5,429 nt of DNA from Conexibacter sp. (GTDB lineage Bacteria; Actinomycetota; Thermoleophilia; Solirubrobacterales; Solirubrobacteraceae), in assembly GCA_025964215.1 (NCBI GenBank), contig JAOPZG010000539.1, positions 1-5,429 on the forward strand, given 5' to 3'. Made by a program: the position numbers and the translations under genes. This document shows, piece by piece, positions 1-5,397 of this stretch (the stretch's first letter is position 1; each line of letters opens with the position of its first letter). Below the pieces are notes generated by a model, which made no database searches, was not told the DNA's origin, and saw nothing but the letters and a program-made list of their open reading frames with translations.

Positions 1-28
1 GAGCGCCGACGCGCCCACCCCACGGCCA

Positions 29-44
29 GACGGCACCCGCCGTC
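29..44. other. Short hairpin in the upstream non-coding region
   Basis: A perfect 6-bp inverted repeat, gacggc and gccgtc, is separated by a 4-nt loop (accc). It lies 47 nt before the first gene, in DNA with no convincing coding frame. It could be the remnant of a terminator for a gene left of the window, but no T-run follows on either strand, and short GC stems arise easily by chance at this base composition. Function is not established. Confidence 0.3.
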
Positions 45-46
45 CG

Positions 47-67
47 CCCACGCGCTGACCCACGCGC
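47..67. repeat. 9-bp direct repeat overlapping the -35 region
   Basis: The sequence cccacgcgc occurs twice, at 47-55 and 59-67, with a 12-bp period. The repeats touch and flank the proposed -35 hexamer at 55-60. A one-turn-spaced direct repeat over a promoter can be a regulator-binding site, but the repeat is made of G/C-rich triplets common in this genome, so chance is a serious alternative. Confidence 0.25.
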
Positions 68-83
68 GTCCCTTTGCCATAAT
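55..83 (+). promoter_or_regulatory. Sigma-70-type promoter giving a probable leaderless transcript
   Basis: CTGACC at 55-60 (4 of 6 matches to TTGACA) is followed by a 17-bp spacer and CATAAT at 78-83 (5 of 6 matches to TATAAT). The A/T-rich -10 stands out in an otherwise GC-saturated stretch. Transcription about 7 nt after the -10 would begin at or next to the GTG at 91, so the first gene would be read from a leaderless mRNA. This agrees with the absence of any purine-rich Shine-Dalgarno sequence before 91. It is the best promoter match in the window. Confidence 0.6.
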
Positions 84-90
84 CCCGTCG

Positions 91-339
91 GTGAGGCTCC
101 TGCGCATGAAGCCCGGTCATGGCGAGATCCTCCTGGCCGAGGGCGATGTCGAGGTGGCTGCCGACGAGCAGATGCTGCTCGACGAGTTCCGCCGCCAGCT
201 CGACGAGGGCATGTGGGCGGCGGTGCCGATCACGGCCGAGACCGGGCGCCGCGAGGCGCGGATGGTGAAGTCCTTCGAGGACGTCCCGCGCGACGCCGAT
301 CGCGTCATCTTCTTCCCGCGGGCCGCCGGCGGGTCCTGA
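91..339 (+). CDS. Small conserved-looking protein of unknown function (82 aa)
   Basis: I do not recognise this 82-residue soluble protein. It has no signal peptide, membrane segment or cysteine. The middle (about residues 25-45) looks like a helix rich in Asp, Glu and Arg followed by WAAVP. The C-terminal half runs through GRREARMVKSFEDVP to the hydrophobic stretch RVIFFPRAAGG, which resembles a small alpha/beta fold ending in a beta strand. The GTG at 91 is chosen because the promoter at 55-83 places the transcript start there; an ATG at 106 (residue 6) is the alternative. The stop codon shares one base with the next gene's ATG (TGATG at 337-341), so the two are probably translationally coupled. 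Coding status rests on this coupling, the promoter and typical codon use; function is unknown. Confidence 0.7.
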   Translation: MRLLRMKPGHGEILLAEGDVEVAADEQMLLDEFRRQLDEGMWAAVPITAETGRREARMVKSFEDVPRDADRVIFFPRAAGGS

Positions 340-959
340 TGTACCTCGCGCTCGGCGCCACGCTCATCGTCATCGTGGCCCTGCTGTGGGAGGTCGCGGC
401 CCCGCGCGTCACCGAGTCCTGGGAGCGCCATCGCGCTCGCCGCGCCCGCGTCCCGATCGACGTCTACGACCCCGGTCGCGAGCGCCGCGCCGAGCAGCGC
501 GCGCGCCAGCTCCTGCGCTCCTGCGTCAACGACGAGGAGTGGGAGATGTACCGGGAGCTCGGGTTCATCCGCGTCTGGGGCGCGCTCGCCTCCGGCCCCG
601 AGCAGGGCGGCACGCAGGCCACGCGCTCCGGCGCGCCGTACGCCTACATCATCTACCCGCACAAGCCGGTCGTCGCCTACCTGCCGCAGACCCGCGAGCT
701 GCTCGCCGAGTACTGCGTGGCCTTCCCGGACGAGACGCGCCCGTACGGCAGCGCCCGGCTCCCGGACTCCGACGACGCGCTCGCCAAGTGGATGGCCCTG
801 ACCGGCGACGAGCGCCACCTCGTCGGCCAGGCCAACATGCACCTCCCGGGGCGCCAGATCGACCCCAAACAGGTCCGCCGCGACCTCTGGCGCCTGACGC
901 AGTGGGAGCAGTCCCGCATGCGCCGGCTCGCGCGCGAGCAGCGCACCGCCACCTCGTAG
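339..959 (+). CDS. Membrane-anchored protein of unknown function (206 aa)
   Basis: Residues 2-17 are a hydrophobic helix (YLALGATLIVIVALLW), giving an N-terminal membrane anchor or uncleaved signal. A strongly basic helical linker follows (about 22-60), so by the positive-inside rule the rest is probably cytoplasmic. The C-terminal domain (about 58-195) has the pattern LLRSCVNDEEWEMYRELGF, then YAYIIYPHKPVVAYLP, then AEYCVAFPD, then LPDSDDALAKWMALTGDERH. From memory this resembles an uncharacterised bacterial domain with an 'E-Q/W-x-x-Y-x-x-x-G' start and an 'LP-x-x-D-x-x-LA-x-x-x-x-L-x-T-DE' end, but I cannot name the family. Reading could begin upstream in the same frame at 213, but the ATG at 339 gives a clean membrane start and a one-base overlap with the preceding stop, so 339 is chosen. 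Its partner in the operon is the 82-aa protein; ilvD begins 21 nt downstream. Confidence 0.75.
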   Translation: MYLALGATLIVIVALLWEVAAPRVTESWERHRARRARVPIDVYDPGRERRAEQRARQLLRSCVNDEEWEMYRELGFIRVWGALASGPEQGGTQATRSGAPYAYIIYPHKPVVAYLPQTRELLAEYCVAFPDETRPYGSARLPDSDDALAKWMALTGDERHLVGQANMHLPGRQIDPKQVRRDLWRLTQWEQSRMRRLAREQRTATS

Positions 960-967
960 CCGGCGTC

Positions 968-973
968 TAGGCT
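968..973 (+). promoter_or_regulatory. -10-like hexamer 7 nt before the ilvD start
   Basis: TAGGCT fits the actinobacterial TANNNT -10 pattern and lies exactly 7 nt before the ilvD ATG at 981, the spacing expected for a leaderless mRNA. No Shine-Dalgarno sequence is present between the preceding stop (957-959) and the ATG. No convincing -35 is visible 16-18 bp upstream, where the sequence is still coding for the previous gene. ilvD could therefore have its own start as well as read-through from upstream. Confidence 0.4.
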
Positions 974-980
974 GGGCTCC

Positions 981-2660
981 ATGAGCCCCTTCGACCCCAA
1001 GCACAAGAGCCGCGCCCTCACCGACGGCCCGCAGCGCGCCGCCGCCCGCGCGTACCTGAAGGGGATCGGCTACGGCGACGACGACCTCGCCAAGCCGATC
1101 ATCGGCGTCGCCAACACGTGGATCGAGACGATGCCGTGCAACTTCCACCGGCGCGTGCGCGCCACGCACGTCAAGGACGGGATCCGTGCCGCCGGCGGCA
1201 CGCCGATGGAGCTCAACACCATCGCGATCTCGGATGGCATCACGATGGGCACGAGCGGGATGAAGACGTCGCTGGTCTCCCGCGAGGTGATCGCCGACTC
1301 GATCGAGCTCGTCGCCCGCGGCCACCTCTTCGACGGCGTGATCGCGCTCAGCGGCTGCGACAAGACGATCCCCGGCACGGTCATGGCCCTCGCGCGCCTC
1401 GACCTCCCGAGCGTGATGCTCTACGGCGGCTCGATCCGGCCCGGCCGCTACGAGGATCGCGACGTCACGATCATGGACGTCTTCGAGGCCGTCGGCGCCC
1501 ACGCCGCCGGGAAGATGAGCGACGAGCAGCTGCATGAGCTCGAAGGCGTCGCGAGCCCCGGCGCCGGCGCGTGCGGCGGGCAGTTCACGGCCAACACCAT
1601 GGCCATGGCCTTCGAGGTCCTCGGCATCAGCCCGGCCGGCTCGGCGATGGTCCCGGCCGAGCACAAGGCCAAGCACGAGGTCGCCTTCGAGGCCGGGCAG
1701 CTCATCGTGGATGTGTTGAAGCGCGGGGTCACCGCGCGCCAGATCATCACCAAGCACTCGCTCGAGAACGCGATCGCCGCGGTCGCGACGTCGGGCGGCT
1801 CGACCAACGCGGTGCTGCACCTGCTGGCGGTCGCCAAGGAGGCGGACATCGAGCTCTCGATCGACGAGTTCGACGCGATCTCGACCGCCACGCCGCTGCT
1901 GTGCGACCTCAAGCCGGGAGGGCGCTACAACGCCGTCGACCTGTATGCGGCCGGCGGCGTGCCGCTGGTGATCCAGCGGCTGCGGGACATGGGGCGGCTG
2001 CACGAGGACGCGATCACGGTGACGGGCCAGACGGTGGGGGAGATCGCGGATGGTGCTCGCGAGACCGAGGGGCAGCCGGTCGTGCGGCCGCTGAGCGATC
2101 CCATCAAGCCGACCGGCGGGATCGCGATCCTGCGCGGCAACCTCGCGCCCGAGGGCTGCGTCGTGAAGCTCGCCGGCCACGAGCGCCGGTACCACCAGGG
2201 GCCGGCGCGGGTCTTCGACGGGGAGGAGGCCGCGATGGCGGTCGTGCTCGCCGGCGGGATCGTCGCGGGCGACGTGGTGGTGATCCGCAACGAGGGTCCG
2301 GCCGGCGGGCCGGGGATGCGCGAGATGCTCGCGGTCACCGCGGCGCTCAACGGGGCGGGGCTGGGCGAGCACGTCGCACTGCTCACCGATGGGCGCTTCT
2401 CGGGCGCGACGCACGGGTTCATGGGCGGCCACGTGGCGCCGGAGGCGGCGCGGGGCGGGCCGATCGCGGCGGTGCGCGACGGCGATGTGGTGACGATCGA
2501 CGTGGACGCGAAGCGCATCGACGTGGCGCTGGCGGAGGACGAGATCGCGGCGCGGGTGGCGGCGTACGAGGCGCCGGTGAGCGTGGACGCGACGGGCGTG
2601 TTGCGGAAGTACGCGCTGTTGGTGTCGAGCGCGAGCGAGGGGGCGGTGACGACGGGGTGA
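981..2660 (+). CDS. ilvD: Dihydroxy-acid dehydratase
   Basis: This enzyme dehydrates 2,3-dihydroxy-isovalerate and 2,3-dihydroxy-3-methylvalerate to the 2-keto acids that become valine, leucine and isoleucine; it is cytoplasmic and needs Mg2+ and an Fe-S cluster. The 559 residues match the usual family length. Visible landmarks are C53 (in ETMPCNFH), C126 in the first IlvD/Edd signature [11 protein letters not shown] (126-136), and C198 in GACGGQ, the three expected cluster ligands. K128 corresponds to the carbamylated metal-binding lysine. The second signature [12 protein letters not shown] lies at 466-477 and includes S474, the expected catalytic base. Three conserved cysteines fit the [2Fe-2S] type known from Mycobacterium, but cluster type is inferred. 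The ATG at 981 gives the normal short N terminus before [15 protein letters not shown]. No ilvB, ilvN or ilvC is adjacent, and sugar-acid dehydratases share the fold, so substrate is assigned by overall resemblance to IlvD. Codon third positions switch from C-rich to G-rich along the gene. Confidence 0.95.
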   Translation: MSPFDPKHKSRALTDGPQRAAARAYLKGIGYGDDDLAKPIIGVANTWIETMPCNFHRRVRATHVKDGIRAAGGTPMELNTIAISDGITMGTSGMKTSLVSREVIADSIELVARGHLFDGVIALSGCDKTIPGTVMALARLDLPSVMLYGGSIRPGRYEDRDVTIMDVFEAVGAHAAGKMSDEQLHELEGVASPGAGACGGQFTANTMAMAFEVLGISPAGSAMVPAEHKAKHEVAFEAGQLIVDVLKRGVTARQIITKHSLENAIAAVATSGGSTNAVLHLLAVAKEADIELSIDEFDAISTATPLLCDLKPGGRYNAVDLYAAGGVPLVIQRLRDMGRLHEDAITVTGQTVGEIADGARETEGQPVVRPLSDPIKPTGGIAILRGNLAPEGCVVKLAGHERRYHQGPARVFDGEEAAMAVVLAGGIVAGDVVVIRNEGPAGGPGMREMLAVTAALNGAGLGEHVALLTDGRFSGATHGFMGGHVAPEAARGGPIAAVRDGDVVTIDVDAKRIDVALAEDEIAARVAAYEAPVSVDATGVLRKYALLVSSASEGAVTTG

Positions 2661-2665
2661 GTTGC

Positions 2666-2839
2666 GCGTTCGCCTTGGCGCTCAGCTCGCGCGTGTGTCG
2701 GGGTGCGTCGCGTGGTCCGGGTCGTTTTGGGCTCCATATTGGGGTCCAAGACGACCCGGACCACCCGTGCCCAGGCGCGGGCGGACGACCCCGGGCGCCG
2801 CGCAGCGCCCGACGCAAACGCGCTGAGCGCCACGAACGC
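2666..2839. repeat. Long imperfect palindrome filling the convergent intergenic gap
   Basis: Nearly the whole 180-nt space between the ilvD stop and the hydrolase stop can fold on itself. Outer paired arms are 2666-2672 with 2833-2839 (7 bp), 2677-2686 with 2822-2831 (10 bp, ggcgctcagc against gctgagcgcc), 2691-2693 with 2819-2821, and 2694-2702 with 2808-2816 (9 pairs, one G-U). The inner 25-bp hairpin is listed separately. The right half carries an extra 43 nt (2765-2807) with its own small stem, ggcgc 2774-2778 against gcgcc 2795-2799. The stem sits outside both coding regions. It may be a bidirectional transcription end, or a palindromic mobile or dispersed repeat of MITE or REP type; no target-site duplication is evident. 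Confidence 0.6.
2712..2764. terminator. 25-bp hairpin between convergent genes, probable bidirectional terminator
   Basis: The left arm 2712-2736 pairs with 2740-2764 around a 3-nt loop (tat, 2737-2739): 22 Watson-Crick pairs and 3 G-U wobbles with no bulge. The outermost 14 bp are perfect (gtggtccgggtcgt against acgacccggaccac). It begins 51 nt after the ilvD stop and ends 76 nt from the hydrolase stop, so either transcript would run into it. There is no T-run after the stem on either strand, so it is not a classical Rho-independent terminator; U-tract-less hairpins are proposed as terminators in actinobacteria. The hairpin itself is certain; its function is inferred. Confidence 0.6.
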
Positions 2840-2840
2840 C

Positions 2841-3785
2841 TCAGGCCTCGAGGAACTCCTCCACCAGCGCGTTGAACGCCACCGGCCGCTCCAGCATCGC
2901 CATGTGCCCCGTGTCCTCGTACACGACCACGCGCGAGCCGGCGATCAGCGACCCGAACTCCCACGCGTCCCGCACCGGGACCAGCGCGTCGTCGGTCCCC
3001 CACACCACCAGCGTCGGGGCCGCGATCGACGACAGCCGATCCCGGATCGGGTAGTCGGTCAGCGCATCCAGCGCATCCACGAACCCCGGCTTCCCCGACC
3101 CCCGCAGCTGCTCGGCCACCAGCGGCGCCGGCAGCTTCTCCGGATGCGCCGCGACGATGTTGAACAGCGCCCGCCGCGAGCGCGGCCGCCGCGCCAGCTC
3201 GTCCGACTTCGACGCCAGCCAGCCCGCGCTCAGGGCCAGCAGCCCCGACCCGCGGCGCAAGACGGACAACAAGCGCTCGTTGCGCTGGTGCTCGATCGTC
3301 AGCCCCGCGGCGCTCACGAGCACCAGCCGGTCCACCCACGTCCCGCCGTAGCGGATCGCCATCTCGGCCCCGACGAACCCGCCCATCGAGTTGCCGACGA
3401 CGACCGCGCGCGAGACACCCAACACCCCCAACAACTCGTCCACCGCCTCCGCGTACCCGCCGATCGAGATCTTCTCCGCAGGCAGCTCGGACGCCCCGAA
3501 GCCCGGCAGGTCCATCGCGATGCAGCGGTGCGTCCGGGCGAAGAACGGCAGGTTCTCCAGCCAGTTCTGCCACGACCCCGACAGCCCGTGGACCCACACG
3601 ATCGTCCCGAGCGCGGGACCGAAGTCCGCGCCCGGACCGATGTCGATGACGTTCATCCACCGCCCGCCGACCTGCACCCACCGCTGGTGCGCGCGCCAAT
3701 CGACGTCCATCCAGGCGCTGCGCCCTCCCGGTCCGTACAGGTCTACGGCGATCGTCGCCCGATCGGGACTCGCGGTCGTGGCCAT
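2841..3785 (-). CDS. Alpha/beta-fold hydrolase (314 aa)
   Basis: A cytoplasmic alpha/beta hydrolase of the broad esterase, lipase and C-C hydrolase superfamily; the substrate cannot be told from sequence. Visible elements in order: the oxyanion-hole motif VHGLSGSW at 65-72, DLPGFGASE at 92-100, the nucleophile elbow GNSMGG at 131-136 with S133, a helical cap region about 160-240 (IEHQRNERLLSVLRRGSGLL onward), the acid in WGTDDALVP (262-270, best D266), and the catalytic histidine H294 in DTGHMAMLERP. The triad is complete and the length normal. The ATG at 3785 is chosen over an in-frame ATG at 3857 because the longer form would overlap the divergent gene and add an unconserved-looking, ATG-rich leader. 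A -10-like hexamer lies 6 nt upstream of this ATG. It converges on ilvD and diverges from the HAD gene, so it is probably transcribed alone. Confidence 0.88.
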   Translation of the reverse strand: MATTASPDRATIAVDLYGPGGRSAWMDVDWRAHQRWVQVGGRWMNVIDIGPGADFGPALGTIVWVHGLSGSWQNWLENLPFFARTHRCIAMDLPGFGASELPAEKISIGGYAEAVDELLGVLGVSRAVVVGNSMGGFVGAEMAIRYGGTWVDRLVLVSAAGLTIEHQRNERLLSVLRRGSGLLALSAGWLASKSDELARRPRSRRALFNIVAAHPEKLPAPLVAEQLRGSGKPGFVDALDALTDYPIRDRLSSIAAPTLVVWGTDDALVPVRDAWEFGSLIAGSRVVVYEDTGHMAMLERPVAFNALVEEFLEA

Positions 3786-3791
3786 GCCCCT

Positions 3792-3797
3792 ACGATA
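3792..3797 (-). promoter_or_regulatory. -10-like hexamer for the hydrolase, in the divergent gap
   Basis: On the minus strand TATCGT (TANNNT) ends 6 nt before the ATG at 3785, again the leaderless spacing. The same bases read TACGAT at 3791-3796 on the plus strand, which would give the HAD gene a leader of about 35 nt. Overlapping divergent -10 elements in a 52-nt gap would let only one polymerase bind at a time. No clear -35 is visible for either direction, so this rests on the hexamer and its position. Confidence 0.4.
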
Positions 3798-3837
3798 GAA
3801 GCGCGCGCCGGCTGGGGAGACGGTGGCGCCCAGCCCC

Positions 3838-4404
3838 ATGCGCATCGCCATCGACATCGACTCAACGCTCCATCACTACTGGGACGTCCTCTCGGACGCC
3901 GCGCGACGCCGCTTCGGCATCGACCTGCCCTACGAGGAGCAGTTCGATTGGGGCATCACGCGCCTCAAGCCCGAGCAGCTCGTCTGCTGCATCGACGAGA
4001 CCCACTGCGACAAGGCGATCCTCGCCGGCCGGCCGTATCCCGGCGCCGTCGAGGCCGTCAACGCGTGGGCCGAGGCCGGCCACTTCATCCACGTCACGAC
4101 CCACCGCTCCGAGCGCGCCCACCCGGCGACCGAGCAGTGGCTGGGGCAGATCGGCCTGCGCTTCGACGAGCTCTACTGCTCCGAGGACAAGGTCACCCGC
4201 TGCTCGGAGATCGGGATCGACCTCCTGATCGACGACGGCCCCCACAACATCACCGGGGCGCTCGAGCGCGGCATCGCCGTCGCGACGATCCGCCACCCGT
4301 GGAACCAGGACGTCTGCGAGACCGAGGACGTCATCTGCGCCCGCGACTGGACCGAGCTCGCGCTCAAGCTCCGGCCGCTGCTCGCGCGGACCAGGGTCGC
4401 TTGA
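3838..4404 (+). CDS. HAD-superfamily phosphatase, 5'(3')-deoxyribonucleotidase-like (188 aa)
   Basis: A haloacid-dehalogenase-fold phosphohydrolase resembling the NT5C-type 5'-nucleotidase family, which removes phosphate from (deoxy)nucleoside monophosphates using an aspartyl-phosphate intermediate and Mg2+. Motif I is IDIDST at 5-10 with nucleophile D6 and acid/base D8. Motif II is the threonine pair in HVTTHRS (T87/T88). Motif III is K118 in SEDKVTR, and motif IV is LIDDGPHN at 130-137 with D132 and D133. All four catalytic motifs are present. Residues about 11-75 form the small cap insertion. Seven cysteines (50, 51, 57, 114, 122, 160, 167) are many for 188 residues. The ATG at 3838 puts motif I right at the N terminus as usual; a GTG at 3823 would add five residues, with GGGGAGA at 3814-3820 too close to serve it well. 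Substrate is not proven; other small HAD phosphatases are possible. Confidence 0.82.
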   Translation: MRIAIDIDSTLHHYWDVLSDAARRRFGIDLPYEEQFDWGITRLKPEQLVCCIDETHCDKAILAGRPYPGAVEAVNAWAEAGHFIHVTTHRSERAHPATEQWLGQIGLRFDELYCSEDKVTRCSEIGIDLLIDDGPHNITGALERGIAVATIRHPWNQDVCETEDVICARDWTELALKLRPLLARTRVA

Positions 4405-4410
4405 GGATCG

Positions 4411-4434
4411 CCCGCCTGGGACACTCCAGGCGGG
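4411..4434. other. Perfect 9-bp hairpin abutting the acyltransferase start codon
   Basis: The arms cccgcctgg (4411-4419) and ccaggcggg (4426-4434) enclose a 6-nt loop, gacact. The last paired base is immediately before the ATG at 4435, and the stem starts 6 nt after the HAD stop. If present in mRNA it would occlude the start region; as DNA it is a perfect dyad that could bind a regulator. The loop GACACT is a weak -10-like sequence (TANNNT with its first base changed) 9 nt before the ATG, so transcription might start inside the right arm and leave the hairpin out of the message. No T-run follows, so it is a poor intrinsic terminator. Confidence 0.5.
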
Positions 4435-5397
4435 ATGGCCAACGACACACGCCGCAGCACGCTGCGTCAGGCGACGCAGGAGCCCTCGCGCATCGACGAG
4501 GACGATCGCCTCGCGCTGATCGAGGACCCGGCCCCGTCGGCGAGCGCCAAGGCCGTCGCCGAGCGCGAGCCCGACCTCCGCGAGTACCTCGCGCCGATCG
4601 AGACCGAGCGCCAGGTCACCGACTGGGGCCGCTCCGAGCGCGTCGAGGGCTTCTTCGACCGGACGCTCGTCGACTTCTACTACAACTTGTGGTTCCGCTG
4701 CGAGGTCGAGGGCATCGAGCACGTCCCGGCCGAGGGCGGCGCGCTGCTGGTCTCCAACCACTCCGGCGCCCTGCCGCCCGACGCGCCGATGATCGCCAAG
4801 GCGATCAAGGAGGAGTCCAAGAACCCGCGGCCCCTCCACCTCACCGTCGAGCACTTCTTCAAGGGCTACCCAGGGCTGAGCATGCTCCTGCCCAAGATCG
4901 GCGGCGTCCCCGCGCACCCCGCGAACGTCCACCGCCTGCTCGCCGACGAGCAGCAGCTCGTGCTCGTCTTCCCCGAGGGCCGCAAGGGCACCGAGAAGCT
5001 CTACAAGGACCGCTACCGCCTGCGCCGCTTCGGCCGCGGCGGCTTCGTCGAGGCCGCGATGCGCGCCCGCGCGCCGATCGTCCCGATCGCCGTCGTCGGC
5101 GCCGAGGAGGCGATGCCGGTCTTCGCCCAGCTCGGCGCGCTCCAGAAGCTCACCGGCCTCATCTACTTCCCGATCACGCCGACGTTCCCGCACTTCGGCC
5201 TCTTCGGCGCACTCGGCTACCTGCCGGCCAAGTTCAAGATCCGCTTCCTGCCGCCGGTCCCGACCGACGACCTCGGCGTCGACGAGCCGTGGGAGGACCA
5301 GGGCCTCGTGCAGACGATCGCGCACGACATCCGCGCGACGATCCAGGACGAGCTGCTCGACAGGGTCGGCAAGCGCCGCTCGGTGTGGCTCGGATGA
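4435..5397 (+). CDS. Lysophospholipid/glycerol acyltransferase, PlsC type (320 aa)
   Basis: A PlsC-like acyltransferase that would transfer an acyl chain to a glycerolipid or related acceptor at the inner face of the membrane. Residues 1-70 are a charged, probably disordered leader. The catalytic domain covers about 75-275: a hydrophobic entry YYNLWFRCEVEGIEHVP (82-98), motif I SNHSGALPPD (107-116) with H109 and D116, IGGVPAHPANV (155-165) in the position of motif II, motif III VFPEGRKGTEK (178-188) with E181 and G182, and motif IV IVPIAVVGAEEA (215-226). Motif I has six residues between His and Asp instead of the usual four, a spacing I recall from an actinobacterial subgroup with NHSG-x-LP-x-D. 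No clear transmembrane helix is seen. Start at 4435 follows a hairpin, with no Shine-Dalgarno. The stop overlaps the next ATG (ATGA, 5394-5397), indicating coupling to a probable epimerase. Acyl donor and acceptor are unknown. Confidence 0.87.
   Translation: MANDTRRSTLRQATQEPSRIDEDDRLALIEDPAPSASAKAVAEREPDLREYLAPIETERQVTDWGRSERVEGFFDRTLVDFYYNLWFRCEVEGIEHVPAEGGALLVSNHSGALPPDAPMIAKAIKEESKNPRPLHLTVEHFFKGYPGLSMLLPKIGGVPAHPANVHRLLADEQQLVLVFPEGRKGTEKLYKDRYRLRRFGRGGFVEAAMRARAPIVPIAVVGAEEAMPVFAQLGALQKLTGLIYFPITPTFPHFGLFGALGYLPAKFKIRFLPPVPTDDLGVDEPWEDQGLVQTIAHDIRATIQDELLDRVGKRRSVWLG

Noticed and set aside
213..338. A 42-residue N-terminal extension of the 206-aa protein
   Set aside because: It would overlap the 82-aa gene over its last third and bury the membrane helix behind an Arg/Gly-rich leader; the ATG at 339 gives a normal membrane-anchored start and a one-base overlap.
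117..2432. A 771-codon open frame antisense to the first three genes
   Set aside because: Very GC-rich genes often leave long stop-free antisense frames. The translation is low-complexity, rich in Arg, Asp, His, Ala, Gly and Val, with no recognisable fold, whereas the plus strand encodes a textbook IlvD.
1571..2875. A 434-codon plus-strand frame overlapping ilvD in another phase
   Set aside because: Arg/Gly/Ala/Asp-rich shadow of ilvD that runs on into the intergenic palindrome and the opposite gene; no motif.
2419..3699. A 426-codon minus-strand frame overlapping the hydrolase and ilvD
   Set aside because: Out of phase with the hydrolase, which has a complete catalytic triad; the translation is low-complexity and crosses the palindrome.
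3786..3857. An upstream in-frame start extending the hydrolase by 24 residues
   Set aside because: The extension would run over the start of the divergent HAD gene and cross the proposed promoter; the added residues have no family resemblance.
3862..5325. A 487-codon open frame antisense to the HAD and acyltransferase genes
   Set aside because: Same artefact: a repetitive Glu/Asp/Arg/Val/Leu/Gly translation, and the sense strand carries intact catalytic motifs of two families.
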